Positions 34,998 through 43,457 of a DNA stretch of 64,000 nucleotides are shown in pieces. Where the stretch lies: NCBI GenBank assembly GCA_947588605.1, contig CANPYK010000001.1, forward strand, positions 124,001 through 188,000. Reading direction: 5' to 3'. Below the pieces are notes generated by a model, which worked only from the letters and a program-made list of their open reading frames with translations, made no database searches and was not told the origin of the DNA. How positions within the stretch are numbered: the stretch's first letter is position 1; every line of letters starts with the position of its first letter. The position numbers were made by a program, and so were the translations under genes. This DNA is from an uncultured Oscillospiraceae bacterium (GTDB lineage Bacteria > Bacillota > Clostridia > Oscillospirales > Oscillospiraceae).

Positions 34998-35609
34998 ATG
35001 GCTAAGAATATGCAGCCCATCGTGAAGCGCTGCAAGGCGCTGGGCATTTCTCCTGCTTACATGGGATACACGGCGAAGACCAAGTCCAACACCATCCGCG
35101 ACCCCAAGGGCCAGATGCGCCGTAAGCAGGGCGAGTACGCCATGCAGCTCAATGAGAAGCAGAAGGTCAAGTTCGTATACGGCATCCTGGAGAAGCAGTT
35201 CCGTCTCTACTACGAGAAGGCCGCCAAGGCCCCCGGCCAGACCGGCGAGGTGCTGCTGACCACCATCGAGCGCCGTCTCGACAACGTCATCTATCGTCTG
35301 GGCTTTGCCATGACCCGCCGCGAGGCCCGTCAGGCTGTGAACCACGGACACTTCAACGTCAACGGCAAGAGAGTGGACATCCCCTCCTACCTCGTCAAGC
35401 CCGGCGACGTCATCGAGGTCCGCGAGAAGAGCCGTCAGAGCCCCATGTTCAAGCGCCTCACCGGCGAGGACGCCGTCATCGTCACCCCGCCGAAGTGGTT
35501 GGAGAAGGATCTTTCCAAGCTCTCCGCCAAGGTCCTGACCAACCCCACCCGTGAGGACATCGACCTGCCCGTGGAGGAGCAGCTCATCGTCGAGCTCTAT
35601 TCCAAGTGA
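34998..35609 (+). CDS. rpsD: 30S ribosomal protein S4 (zinc-free N-terminal form)
   Basis: 203 aa. The S4 domain ([31 protein letters not shown]) and [22 protein letters not shown] are clear. The N-terminus ([20 protein letters not shown]) lacks the four-cysteine zinc motif of many S4 proteins, a variant common in Clostridia. S4 starts 30S assembly and in Bacillus represses its own gene. Confidence 0.97.
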   Translation: MAKNMQPIVKRCKALGISPAYMGYTAKTKSNTIRDPKGQMRRKQGEYAMQLNEKQKVKFVYGILEKQFRLYYEKAAKAPGQTGEVLLTTIERRLDNVIYRLGFAMTRREARQAVNHGHFNVNGKRVDIPSYLVKPGDVIEVREKSRQSPMFKRLTGEDAVIVTPPKWLEKDLSKLSAKVLTNPTREDIDLPVEEQLIVELYSK

Positions 35610-35673
35610 TCCGTAAACCCTCATCCGCGAAGGAAACCGGTCGTTAGCGCACAATTTAAAGGAGGGTATTTAT

Positions 35674-36630
35674 TTGATCGAAATTGAAAAGCCGCGTATT
35701 GAGTGCATCGAGTCCCCGGAGGACGATTCCTACGGCAAGTATGTCGTGGAGCCCCTGGAGCGCGGCTACGGCATTACCTTGGGAAACTCCCTGCGCAGGA
35801 TACTCCTCTCGTCCCTCCCCGGCACGGCGGTCACCAGCGTCAAGATCTCCGGCGTCCAGCATGAGTTCAGCACCATCCCCGGCGTGAAGGAGGATGTGAC
35901 CGAGATCGTCCTGAACCTGAAGAGCATCATCGCCAAGCTCCACAACGAGGGCGAAAAGACCGTCTACATCGAGGCCATCGGCGAGGGCGAGGTCACCGCC
36001 GGCGACATCAAGGCCGACGGCGAGGTGGAGATCCTCAACCCCGAGCTGCACATCGCCACCCTGGGCCCCGACGCCCAGCTTCGCATGGAGCTCACCATGA
36101 ACCACGGGCGCGGCTACGTCAGCGCCGAGCGCAACAAGGCCGCCCAGACCCAGCAGATCATCGGCGTCATCCCCGTGGATTCCATCTACACCCCGGTCCT
36201 GAAGGTCAACTACACGGTGGAGAACACCCGCGTAGGCAACATGACGGACTTCGATAAGCTGACCTTAGAGGTCTGGACGGACAAGACCATCTCCGCCCGG
36301 GACGCCGTCAGCATGGGCGCCAAGATCCTCTGCGACCACTTCACGCTGTTCACCGACCTCAGTGAGGCCGCCGGCTCCAAGAGCCTCATCGTGGAGAAGA
36401 GCGAGACGCAGCGCGACAAGGTCCTGGAGATGACCATCGAGGAGCTGGACCTGTCCGTGAGGAGCTTCAACTGCCTGAAGCGCGCCAACATCAACACCGT
36501 GGAGGAGCTGATCTCCAAGACCGAGTCCGAGATGATCAAGGTTCGCAACCTGGGCCATAAGTCTCTGGAGGAGGTCATCCACAAGCTGGCAATGATGGGT
36601 CTTTCCCTCGCCAGCGACGACAATAACTAA
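35674..36630 (+). CDS. rpoA: DNA-directed RNA polymerase subunit alpha
   Basis: 318 aa from a TTG with AAAGGAGGG upstream. N-terminal dimerisation domain ([25 protein letters not shown]) and C-terminal domain with the DNA/activator-binding helix-hairpin-helix ([36 protein letters not shown]), joined by a flexible linker. Confidence 0.98.
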   Translation: MIEIEKPRIECIESPEDDSYGKYVVEPLERGYGITLGNSLRRILLSSLPGTAVTSVKISGVQHEFSTIPGVKEDVTEIVLNLKSIIAKLHNEGEKTVYIEAIGEGEVTAGDIKADGEVEILNPELHIATLGPDAQLRMELTMNHGRGYVSAERNKAAQTQQIIGVIPVDSIYTPVLKVNYTVENTRVGNMTDFDKLTLEVWTDKTISARDAVSMGAKILCDHFTLFTDLSEAAGSKSLIVEKSETQRDKVLEMTIEELDLSVRSFNCLKRANINTVEELISKTESEMIKVRNLGHKSLEEVIHKLAMMGLSLASDDNN

Positions 36631-36659
36631 GTCACTCTGGTAAGAAGGAGGAGAAAGAT

Positions 36660-37001
36660 ATGCCCGGAACACGTAAGCTCGGCAGGACCACCGACCAGCG
36701 CAAGGCCATGCTCCGTCAGCTCGTCACGGATTTCCTTGACAAGGGCCGCATGGAGACGACCTTCACCCGCGCCAGCGAGGTCGCGCCCCTGGCCGAGAAG
36801 ATGATAACCCTCGGCAAGAAGGGCACCCTGGCCGCCCGCCGGGAAGCCCTGGAGTTCATCACCCGCGAGGACGTGGTCACCAAGGTCTTCAAGGACCTGA
36901 GCGAGAAGTACGCCAACCGCGCCGGCGGCTACACCCGCGTCACCCGCACCGGCCCCCGCCGCGGCGACGGCGCCGAGATGGCCGTTATCGAGCTTGTGTA
37001 A
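36660..37001 (+). CDS. rplQ: 50S ribosomal protein L17
   Basis: 113 aa. [25 protein letters not shown] start (core [17 protein letters not shown]) and [20 protein letters not shown] end. Last gene of the superoperon, followed by a strong terminator. Confidence 0.98.
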   Translation: MPGTRKLGRTTDQRKAMLRQLVTDFLDKGRMETTFTRASEVAPLAEKMITLGKKGTLAARREALEFITREDVVTKVFKDLSEKYANRAGGYTRVTRTGPRRGDGAEMAVIELV

Positions 37002-37017
37002 GCGCCCAAACGCTGAA

Positions 37018-37055
37018 AAATACCGCTCTTTCGTAAGGAAAGGGCGGTATTTTTA
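37018..37055 (+). terminator. Terminator of the ribosomal superoperon
   Basis: AAATACCGCTCTTTC pairs with GAAAGGGCGGTATTT around GTAAG, ending in TTTTTA; 17 bases after rplQ. Confidence 0.93.
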
Positions 37056-37117
37056 GTTTTGCATAATTGAGGCCCGCCGGGAAAAGCTAAAGGCGAAACA
37101 AAAAGCGAGGTGCAGCC

Positions 37118-37561
37118 ATGAAAATGACCAACAAGGAGTACGCCGCCTACGTCAAGAAGGTGACGCCCAACTCCAAGCTTATCCCGAATATGCTGAAGGC
37201 GTTCCTGGTGGGCGGGCTCATCTGCTGCCTGGGGCAGGGGATCCTGGACGGCATGAAGGCCGCCGGCCTTACGGAGGAGAGCGCCGCCACGGCCACCAGC
37301 ATCCTCCTGGTCCTCCTGGGCGCCCTGCTCACCGGCGTGGGCCTCTACGACGACATCGCCAAATTCGCCGGCGCCGGCACCCTGGTGCCCATCACCGGCT
37401 TTGCCAACTCCGTCGTCTCCCCGGCCCTGGAGTTCAAGACCGAGGGCTATATCACCGGAACGGCCGCCAAAATGTTCATCATCGCCGGCCCCGTCATCGT
37501 CTTCGGCATCGCCGCCAGCGTGGTCTACGGGGTGGTGCTGGTGCTGTTTAAGCTGATCTAG
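37118..37561 (+). CDS. spoVAC: Stage V sporulation protein AC (SpoVAC)
   Basis: 147 aa with four hydrophobic segments. Inner-membrane channel subunit that moves dipicolinic acid into the developing spore and lets it out on germination. Signatures: YVKKVTPNSKLIPNMLKAFLVGG (core KVTPNSKLIPNMLKAFLVGG), GVGLYDDIAKFAGAGTLVPITGFANSVVSPALEFKTEG (core AKFAGAGTLVPITGFANS). spoVAC normally precedes spoVAD and spoVAE; neither follows here, only a terminator and repeats. Confidence 0.93.
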   Translation: MKMTNKEYAAYVKKVTPNSKLIPNMLKAFLVGGLICCLGQGILDGMKAAGLTEESAATATSILLVLLGALLTGVGLYDDIAKFAGAGTLVPITGFANSVVSPALEFKTEGYITGTAAKMFIIAGPVIVFGIAASVVYGVVLVLFKLI

Positions 37562-37573
37562 CCCCCGTTCTGG

Positions 37574-37603
37574 CCCTCCCCGCCTGAGCGGGGAGGGTCT
37601 TTT
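37574..37603 (+). terminator. Terminator of spoVAC
   Basis: CCCTCCCCGC / GCGGGGAGGG with a 4-base loop then TCTTTT, 12 bases after the stop. Confidence 0.9.
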
Positions 37604-37609
37604 AAAGGG

Positions 37610-38370
37610 TTTGCGGCTTCGTTGCGGTTTTGATGATCCGCAGTTTCAAGTTGCGTTCAATCAATGCCGTACGGGTCGCATCTCCGCGCTAAGAGCCGCC
37701 GCTTTGCGGCGGTTGCGCTCGTGATGCGCGCCTGCGGGCGCATCCTTTGCCCCAAAGGGGGTCAAAGGATGCGCCGCTATGCGCCGCAACCTTTTTGAAA
37801 GGCTCCCTTTCGTAAAGGGAGCTGTCGCGAAGCGACTGAGGAATCGAGCGTTGAGGGATAGAGCCCTATCGTCCCACGCTCGCTGCCCCCCGCCCCCCTC
37901 CTACGAGGAGGGGGCTTAAAAAGGTTGCGGCTTCGCCGCAGATTTGATTATCCGCTGCGGCGGGGACGGGGGACGGGCGGGTTTGGAACCCGCCCCTACA
38001 GTTTAAATTGCGTTCAATCCACGCCGTACGGGCTGCCGCCCAGGTTGGCCCCCGTTGCAGGTTTCGGATTGCCCCCGATAACGCCGTAGGTGTCGCCGTC
38101 CTCGGCGACCCGCGTTTCGATGATCTCCCATGTCATTTTAATGGGATAACCTTCCACTTCTCCTGTAGGGGCGGGTTCTAAACCCGCCCGTGCCCACATT
38201 GTATAACGGAAACGATTCCGATAAAGCGGGGATTGGTGGTTATTCGGGGGAATGGGCCAACCTGGGCGCTGCGCCCGCAGGCGCGCATCATGAGCGCAAG
38301 CGCCGCGAAGGGCGGCTCTTAGCGAGTCGCAGTGCGGCCCCAAAGGGGCCGTGCGCGGAGCAAAACAGCA
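37610..38370. repeat. Mosaic intergenic repeat R1, copy F (rearranged)
   Basis: A ~760-base gap between converging spoVAC and hsp20. It has R1-like modules in a different order: GCCGCCGCTTTGCGGCGG, GCGCCTGCGGGCGC, GGCTCCCTTTCGTAAAGGGAGC, CCCCCTCCTACGAGGAGGGGG, TTGCGGCTTCGCCGCA and two copies of a GGGCGGGTT(T/C)...AACCCGCCC hairpin (~37976 and ~38167). A minus-strand open frame (38014-38433) crosses it but shows no clear family or ribosome-binding site. Confidence 0.8.
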
Positions 38371-38460
38371 GAACCCCCCGGCGTGAATTCCGCGGAATTC
38401 GCGCCGGGGGGTTCGCACGCATCCCCTTGGCATTTGAAGCCCGCAAGGCGGGCTTCAATG
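38371..38460 (-). terminator. R2 double-hairpin repeat after hsp20
   Basis: Read on the minus strand from just after the hsp20 stop: an 11-bp hairpin TTGAAGCCCGC / GCGGGCTTCAA, a CCAAGGGGA box, then a 44-base near-perfect palindrome (38371-38414) centred on AATTCCGCGGAATT. The same layout follows carB and asnB. Confidence 0.8.
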
Positions 38461-38465
38461 ACGGT

Positions 38466-38921
38466 TTACTCGATCTCCAGCGTATGGCTCTCGGGGAGCT
38501 GCTGCTGTTTCTTGGGCATGGTGAGCTTCAGGACGCCGTTTTCGTACTTGGCCTTGATGGCCTTGGCGTCGATGCCGGTGATGTCGAACTGGCGGCTGTA
38601 CTGACCGTAGGAGCGCTCCAGGCGGATATAGTTGCTCTTTTTGTCCTTGTCCTCGTGCTCGGAGTGGCGCTCGGCGTTGATGGTCAGGACGTCGCCGGAG
38701 ATGTCCAGGTGGATGTCCTTCTTCTCAAAACCGGGCAGATCGGCCTCCAGGAGGTAGCTGTCGCCCTTGTCGGAGATGTCGGTTTTGAACTCCGCGATGT
38801 CGCCCGTCTCAAAAAAGCCGGTGAAGGGGTCCTCAAAAAAGCGCTTTTCAAAGTCCTCCATGGCCTTGAAGGGGTTGTAGGTGATGTCCTGGTTGCGGCG
38901 GAAGGGTCTGAGTTCAAACAT
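38466..38921 (-). CDS. hsp20: Hsp20/alpha-crystallin small heat-shock protein
   Basis: 151 aa. Holds unfolding proteins soluble for the DnaK/ClpB systems. The alpha-crystallin domain covers about residues 45-135: FKTDISDKGDSYLLEADLPGFEKKDIHLDI, then GQYSRQFDITGIDAKAIKAKYENGVLKLTMPK (cores LEADLPGFEKKDI and AKYENGVLKLTMPK, the A-x-x-x-n-GvL motif). The ATG at 38921 is chosen because GGAGG lies 8 bases upstream; a longer start at 38936 would put that site inside the gene. A perfect CIRCE operator lies ~165 bases upstream, so HrcA repression and heat induction are expected. Confidence 0.95.
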   Translation of the reverse strand: MFELRPFRRNQDITYNPFKAMEDFEKRFFEDPFTGFFETGDIAEFKTDISDKGDSYLLEADLPGFEKKDIHLDISGDVLTINAERHSEHEDKDKKSNYIRLERSYGQYSRQFDITGIDAKAIKAKYENGVLKLTMPKKQQQLPESHTLEIE

Positions 38922-39085
38922 TTTAATTTCCTCCATTCAAATATTCCTAGTATGCCCGCCCTGGCTCTAAAGATTCCCGATGGGGCGGACCGGGTGTCGG
39001 TTCTTGGGCTCTTGCCCTTGATACGAGCTTATAATAGTCCCGGATTATGAAGAATGGATGGAATTTTTATGAAGTTTTTGTGAAA

Positions 39086-39112
39086 TTAGCACTCTTGACC
39101 TGAGAGTGCTAA
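39086..39112. promoter_or_regulatory. CIRCE operator (HrcA binding site)
   Basis: Perfect TTAGCACTC-N9-GAGTGCTAA, the consensus HrcA site. It lies upstream of hsp20 and inside the last codons of the MATE gene: the stop of that gene is the TAA of one half-site. Confidence 0.95.
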
Positions 39113-40509
39113 TTCTGTCTGCTTTGGGGCACTCAGCTCCCGGTAAGTCTGCCGGATGAGGACGGCGGCTAAACAGAAGGTGAGGAGGTCCGAGACGGGC
39201 ATGGAGTATAAGACCCCGTCCAGGCCCCAGAAGAGGGGGAGGAGCAGGGCGAATCCCACGCCGAAGACGATCTCCCGCACCATGGAAAGGAGCGTGGAGG
39301 CCGCCGCCTTGCCCATGGCCTGGAGGAAGATGAAGCACGCCTTGTTGACGCAGGCGAAGACCACCATGCAGAGGTAGATCCGGAAGGCCCGGACGGCGAA
39401 GTCCGTGTAGTAGGCGCTTTCGTGGGCCGCGCCGAAGAGGCCGATGAGCGCCCGAGGGAAGCACTCCACGATGACGAGGGCGACGAGGCCCACGGCGGCC
39501 TCGGCGATCAAAAGCCGGGTGAACAGGGCCTTGACGCGCTCCCGCAGGCCCGCGCCCATGTTGAACCCGGCGATGGGGATGCACCCGGCGGCCATGCCCA
39601 CCACGACGGAGATGACGATCTGGAAGAACTTCATGACGATGCCCACCACCGCCATGGGGATCTGGGCGTACTGGGCCTGCCCAAACACCGGGTCCAGGGC
39701 CCCGTACTTGCGGATCATGTTGTTGATAGCGGCCATGGCGGCCACCAGGGAGATCTGGGAGAGGAAGCTGGTGATACCCAGCGTCAGCGTCCGGGCGCAG
39801 ATGTGCCGGTCGGGGACGTAGTCGCCCTTTCCGGGCTTGATGACGCGCATGTGGAGGAGATACCACACCGACAGCGCCGCCGTCACGAGCTGCCCCAGCA
39901 CCGTGGCAACTGCCGCGCCGGTCATGCCCCAGCGGAAGACGAAGATGAACACCGGGTCCAGAACCGTATTGAGTACCGCCCCGGCCAGGGTGGAGGCCAT
40001 GGCGAAGCGCGGCGCGCCGTCGGCGCGGATCACCGGGTTCATGCCCTGACCGAAGACGTAAAAGGGGATACCCAGGCTGATCCAGAAGAAGTATTCTTTT
40101 GAGAGCCGGAAGGTCTCCGCGTTCACGGTGCCGCCGAAGACGGTGATGATGGGCTCGGCGAGGAGAAGATAGAGGGCGCACAGGATAAGGCCGCCGGCGG
40201 TGAGCATCACCACGCAGTTGCCCACGCTCCGTTTGGCCTCCCCAGGCTTGCCCATGCCGAGGCTGAGGCTCACGAAGGCGCAGCAGCCGTCCCCGGCCAT
40301 GACGGCGCGGCCAGGGCGATGACCGTCAGCGGGAAGACCACCGTGTTGGCCGCGTTGCCGTAGGAGCCGAGATACGAGGCGTTGGCGATGAAGATCTGGT
40401 CCACGATGTTGTAAAGCGCCCCCACCAGCAGGGAGATGACACAGGGCACGGCGTACCGCGCCATGAGCTTTCCCACGCTCTGGGAGCCTAAAAACTGGTT
40501 GGTTTCCAT
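39086..40509 (-). pseudogene. MATE-family efflux transporter, frameshifted
   Basis: Two overlapping frames together encode a MATE multidrug/cation antiporter of ~475 aa. The N-terminal part (METNQFLGSQSVGKLMARYA...NTVVFPLTVIALA) starts at 40509 behind GGAAAGGAAA. The rest (VMAGDGCCAFVSLSLGMGKPGEAKRSVGN onward) continues in the next frame to 39086. The break is at ~40304-40315 in a GC-rich run; adding one base would restore a normal IALAxAVM.GDGCCA helix. MATE proteins have 12 helices and export drugs using Na+ or H+. Either a recent loss-of-function mutation or a sequence error. Confidence 0.85.
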
Positions 40510-40530
40510 AGAGATTTCCTTTCCAAGCAT

Positions 40531-40580
40531 AAAAAAATAGCGCGGCATCTGAGCTGGACTTACGCATCAGATGCCGCGCG
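40531..40580 (-). terminator. Terminator of the aromatic operon
   Basis: Minus-strand 13-bp perfect stem GCGCGGCATCTGA / TCAGATGCCGCGC with a 14-base loop, followed by CTATTTTTTT. It lies 77 bases after aroQ. Confidence 0.92.
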
Positions 40581-40656
40581 TTCGGTTTGTATTGTAGCTC
40601 TTTTTAAAGCCGGGGTCAAAGGACGTTCTGCACAAAAATGGGGGACGCGGTGATGT

Positions 40657-41088
40657 TCAATTTGCCCCGCCGGCCAAAAAGCGCAGGGCCTCCAGGTAGC
40701 CCTCAAAGCCGTGGCCCTTGATGGTCTTGACGCAGGCGGCGCGGATGTAGCTTGTGCGGCGGAAGTCCTCGCGGGTGTCGGGGTCGGAGATGTGGACCTC
40801 CACGGTGGGGATGCCCACGGCCTTGACGGCGTCCAGGAGGGCGACGCTGGTGTGGGTGTACGCGCCGGGGTTGATGACGATGCCGTCCGCGCGCCCGTAG
40901 GCACCCTGGATGGCGTCCACCAGGGCCCCCTCGTGGTTGGACTGGAAAAATTCTACCTCCACGCCCAGGCTCTCGGCCTCGGCGCTTATCATGCGGAGAA
41001 GGTCGGCGTAGGTGGCGCTGCCGTAAATGGCGGGCTCGCGGATGCCCAGCATATTGAGGTTGGGGCCGTTAAGCACCAGTATTTTCAC
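40657..41088 (-). CDS. aroQ: 3-dehydroquinate dehydratase, type II
   Basis: 143 aa. Dehydrates 3-dehydroquinate to 3-dehydroshikimate. Type II motifs: LVLNGPNLNMLGIREPAIYG with the catalytic tyrosine, NHEGALVDAIQGA, INPGAYTHTSVAL with the catalytic histidine, and VEVHISDP. Last gene of the operon; its start overlaps aroE/K by 20 bases. Confidence 0.97.
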   Translation of the reverse strand: MKILVLNGPNLNMLGIREPAIYGSATYADLLRMISAEAESLGVEVEFFQSNHEGALVDAIQGAYGRADGIVINPGAYTHTSVALLDAVKAVGIPTVEVHISDPDTREDFRRTSYIRAACVKTIKGHGFEGYLEALRFLAGGAN

Positions 41089-42313
41089 AAAAATCCCTCC
41101 AGATCTTCTCGGCGGTGTCCTCCAGGGCGCCGTTATTTTGGACGGTCACATCGGCGAAGCGGGCGTAGAGCGGGTCCCGGACCGCGTAGAGCGCCCGGAG
41201 GCCCTCGATCCCCCCGGCGGAGAGGGGCCGGCCCCGGGTGGACAGCTCCTCCAGACGCCGCTCCAAGCGATAGATACGGCCTGTCTGGTGGAGGAGGGGG
41301 TAATTCTCCGGCACGGTGACGCACCCGCCGCCGGTGGTGACGATCTTCCCCCCGGAGGCGCAGACCTCCCGGAGAAGCGATGTCTCGATTTTCCGGAACT
41401 CCGCCTCGCCGCGGCTTGTGATGATGTCGCCGGGGCGGACGCCCTCACGCTGGAGGATGAGCTTGTCGATGTCCACCAGTTCCCGGCCGGAGAGGGAGGC
41501 GATGAACTTGCCCACGGTGGTCTTGCCGGAGCCGGGCATCCCGATAAGGACGATGTTGGTGACGTCTTTTGCCAGGGATGCGGCGATCTTCTCGACGAGT
41601 GTGTCGTCAAAGCTTTTGCGGAAAAACCGCTGTTCCGCCGCCTTCGCTTGGGCCACCAGCATGGGAAGGCCCCCGGCGTGGGGGATGCCCAGCTCCTCGG
41701 CCTGCATGAGAAGCCCGGTGCGGATGGGGTTGTAGACCACGTCCATCACGCCCTGAAGGCGGGGGAAGGCCCGCAGGTCCACAGGCGCGGCGGGACAATT
41801 GGGGTACATGCCCACGGGGGTGGTGTTGATGAGGATCTCGGTGTCGGCGTTGCGCTCCAGATTTCCGTAGTGATTCTCCCCGGAGCGGGAGATGACCACG
41901 ATCTCCCGGGCGCCCAGGGCCTTCGCCGCCGCCGTGGCGGTGCGGGAGGTGCCGCCGGAGCCGAGAATGGTCACCTTTTTGCCGTTGGGGTCAATGCCGC
42001 CCCGGCGCAGGGCGTACCGGAGGCCGTCGATGTCGGTGTTGTAGCCGTAGAGCTCCCCGCCCCGGTTGACCACGGTGTTGATGGCGCCGATCTCCAGCGC
42101 CGTGCGCTCCACGTAGTCCACGTACTTGAACACCTCCCGCTTGTAGGGGATGGTCACGTTGACGCCCCCCAGGTCGGAACGGCGCAGAAAGCCCTCCAGC
42201 TCCTCGGGGGGAAGCTCGTAGAGCTTATACCCCTTGCACCCCAGGGCGGCGTGGATCTGGGGCGACCAGCTGTGCCCCAGCTTGCCGCCGATGAGGCCGA
42301 AGACACGGTACAT
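41069..42313 (-). CDS. aroE-aroK: Bifunctional shikimate dehydrogenase / shikimate kinase
   Basis: 414 aa. Residues 1-~248 are AroE: GLIGGKLGHSWSPQIHAALG, GVNVTIPYK (catalytic Lys), GAINTVV, GYNTDIDG (catalytic Asp) and the NADP loop ILGSGGTSRTA. Residues ~250-414 are AroK: Walker A GMPGSGKTT (K264), D in ELVDIDKLI, FRKIETSLLREV, TGGGCV and the lid R in STRGRPL. It covers two non-adjacent steps, 3-dehydroshikimate to shikimate and shikimate to shikimate 3-phosphate. ATG at 42313 starts at MYRVFGLIG, one base after pheA. Confidence 0.95.
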   Translation of the reverse strand: MYRVFGLIGGKLGHSWSPQIHAALGCKGYKLYELPPEELEGFLRRSDLGGVNVTIPYKREVFKYVDYVERTALEIGAINTVVNRGGELYGYNTDIDGLRYALRRGGIDPNGKKVTILGSGGTSRTATAAAKALGAREIVVISRSGENHYGNLERNADTEILINTTPVGMYPNCPAAPVDLRAFPRLQGVMDVVYNPIRTGLLMQAEELGIPHAGGLPMLVAQAKAAEQRFFRKSFDDTLVEKIAASLAKDVTNIVLIGMPGSGKTTVGKFIASLSGRELVDIDKLILQREGVRPGDIITSRGEAEFRKIETSLLREVCASGGKIVTTGGGCVTVPENYPLLHQTGRIYRLERRLEELSTRGRPLSAGGIEGLRALYAVRDPLYARFADVTVQNNGALEDTAEKIWRDFCENTGA

Positions 42314-42314
42314 G

Positions 42315-43457
42315 TCAGACCTCCTGATAGTTGCCCAAATACCGGAGGGACCGGCAGGAGTGCTCCAAGCTCTCCAGCATGTCCACCACCTTGGGGTCGC
42401 GGACGCTGGCCTCGATCTCAAAGAAGAAGAGGAACTCGAAGTCGTGGCCCACCATGGGGCAGGACTCCAATTTAATGAGGTTCAGCTCCAGCGCGGAGAT
42501 GTGGCTTAAGACATCGTAGAGCGCGCCGGGGCGGTGCTCGCAGGAGAGGACCAGGGTGATGCGGTTGGCGCCGGGGTAGACCACGGGCTTTTTGGCCACG
42601 CAGACGAAGCGGGTATAATTGTTGTCGGAGTTCTGGATGCGCCCGCAGTCCAGCGCCTCCAGCCCGTAAAGCTCGGCGCAGTTGGAGCTGGAGAGGGCCG
42701 CCACGGTGTTGTCCGCACACTGGGAGACATATTTGGCGGCCACGGCGGTGTTCTCCATCTTCTCCACCTCCACCTTGTCCCCCAAAGACTTGAGGAACCG
42801 GTCGCACTGGCCCAGGGCCTGCTCGTGGGAGACGATCTTGCGGATGTCGGAGAGCTTCGTTCCGGGCTTTACCAGCAGTTCGTGGGAGATACAAAGCCGC
42901 TCGGAGCGGACGATGGAGACGTTTTTCACCTGGAGAAGGTCGTAGACCGCCCGGACGGACCCGTTGGAGCTGTTCTCGATGGGCAAAATTCCGAAGGTGC
43001 AAAGCCCGGACTCCACCGCGTCGAAAACGGCCTCGAAGGTCTTGAAGTAGATGACGTTCCCACGGGGGAACATCCGGTCCGCGGCCATCTGGGAGTAGGC
43101 CCCCTCCACGCCCTGACAGGCCACGAGGCCCGTCTCCGGGAAGAGCTCCGGGGTGTCCCGGAGGGAGTTTTCGATGAAGTCGCGCACGTGGGAGCCGGTT
43201 TTCAGGAAGGTGCGCTGATAGGTGCGGCTCAGCTCCAGCACCGTGGAAAAGAGCCGGTGGGAGTAGAGGTCAAAGTCCCCGGAGCGCTCCTGCACGGTCC
43301 GCAGGATCTCCCGCTCCCGCTCCTTGTTGAGGATGGGCAGGCCGTCCCTGGACTTTACCTCGGCGATCTCGCGGGACAGCTCCATGCGGTCCAGGAACAG
43401 CCTCAGAAGCTCGCTGTCGATCCCGTCGATCTTTTTGCGGATCTCAGTCATTTCCAT
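42315..43457 (-). CDS. pheA: Chorismate mutase / prephenate dehydratase (P-protein)
   Basis: 380 aa. N-terminal AroQ-type chorismate mutase (~1-90: IRKKIDGIDSELLRLFLDRMELSREIAEVK), prephenate dehydratase (~110-290: CQGVEGAYSQMAA, FGILPIENSSNGSV, SHEQALGQC, NYTRFVCV with the TRF motif) and a C-terminal ACT domain (~300-380). The ACT domain has GALY and ESCP where Phe-sensitive enzymes usually have GALV and ESRP, so feedback binding may differ. GGAGG precedes the ATG. Starts inside the end of aroC (14-base overlap). Confidence 0.95.
   Translation of the reverse strand: MEMTEIRKKIDGIDSELLRLFLDRMELSREIAEVKSRDGLPILNKEREREILRTVQERSGDFDLYSHRLFSTVLELSRTYQRTFLKTGSHVRDFIENSLRDTPELFPETGLVACQGVEGAYSQMAADRMFPRGNVIYFKTFEAVFDAVESGLCTFGILPIENSSNGSVRAVYDLLQVKNVSIVRSERLCISHELLVKPGTKLSDIRKIVSHEQALGQCDRFLKSLGDKVEVEKMENTAVAAKYVSQCADNTVAALSSSNCAELYGLEALDCGRIQNSDNNYTRFVCVAKKPVVYPGANRITLVLSCEHRPGALYDVLSHISALELNLIKLESCPMVGHDFEFLFFFEIEASVRDPKVVDMLESLEHSCRSLRYLGNYQEV

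Noticed and set aside
38014-38433. Minus-strand frame of 139 codons between spoVAC and hsp20
   Set aside because: It is built across repeat modules (RAGLEPAPT comes from the AACCCGCCC hairpin). A short non-repeat stretch (MTWEIIETRVAEDGDTYGVI) could be a gene remnant, but I see no RBS and no family.
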